From assembly GCA_023974075.1 (NCBI GenBank), contig JAMFTG010000219.1, positions 1-64,000 of the forward strand: a stretch of DNA of 64,000 nt, given 5' to 3'. The notes below the pieces were generated by a model, which saw nothing but the letters and a program-made list of their open reading frames with translations, was not told the DNA's origin and did not search any database. Position numbers and translations under genes: made by a program. Positions within the stretch are counted from its first letter, which is position 1, and every line of letters begins with the position of its first letter. The DNA comes from Chaenocephalus aceratus (lineage: Eukaryota > Chordata > Actinopteri > Perciformes > Channichthyidae). Shown here in pieces: positions 63,844 through 64,000 of the stretch.

Positions 63844-64000
63844 ATACTCACTGCAGGACACACACAACCAAACACACTAACAAACAAAGAATAATCACAT
63901 ACACCAAGAGATAAAAACGTTTAGTATGTATTGTTTATTTGATAGTATGAAGCCCTGAACAAGATTGGCAGGATTTATATTTCATATTTCGTAAATACGT

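Overview
The window is vertebrate nuclear DNA, almost certainly from a spiny-rayed (acanthomorph) teleost. It has small exons in long introns, very long pure (GT)n and (CT)n tracts, and fish-type mobile elements: hAT-like MITEs, L2, RTE/Rex3-like and Tx1-like LINEs, and tRNA-derived SINEs. I cannot name the species.

One host gene spans most of it: rev3l on the + strand, the catalytic subunit of translesion DNA polymerase zeta. I can place 19 consecutive coding exons from 8446 to 50200. They start at the codon matching about residue 47 of human REV3L and run through the inactive exonuclease-like domain. The first coding exon lies before the window. The polymerase palm, thumb and C-terminal cysteine clusters lie beyond it, so the intron after 50200 is at least 13.8 kb long. 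The 3.8-kb exon (39573-43392) holds the poorly structured middle of the protein and the REV7-binding motif. All splice phases agree except in the exon at 44132-45011, where one C appears to be missing from a C-rich coding repeat. One intron is GC-AG. One 3' splice site sits directly against 289 bp of pure (GT)n.

Layout. 1-8445: upstream sequence with hAT MITEs, fold-back elements and, on the - strand, a truncated exon of a dermatan sulfate epimerase (dse) gene lying between inverted arms of a MITE family. 8446-21076: rev3l exons 1-8, with a three-level nest of MITEs at 10505-11964 and hAT elements with clear 8-bp target duplications. 21132-32840: one intron holding a TTAA-flanked MITE split into three pieces by nested insertions, including a 5.2-kb element with roughly 490-bp terminal inverted repeats, itself split by an L2 LINE. 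33123-50200: rev3l exons 9-19 with LINE, SINE and minisatellite introns. 50201-64000: an RTE fragment, a nearly full-length but broken Tx1-type LINE lying exactly between two (CT)n tracts, a diverged tandem duplication, a 15-bp VNTR inside a retroelement, a proline-rich minisatellite block and a possible small secreted-peptide exon on the - strand.

So there is one conserved gene, one captured or decayed gene fragment, and otherwise transposons and tandem repeats. Calls rest on reading the sequence and on remembered family features; no database search was run.
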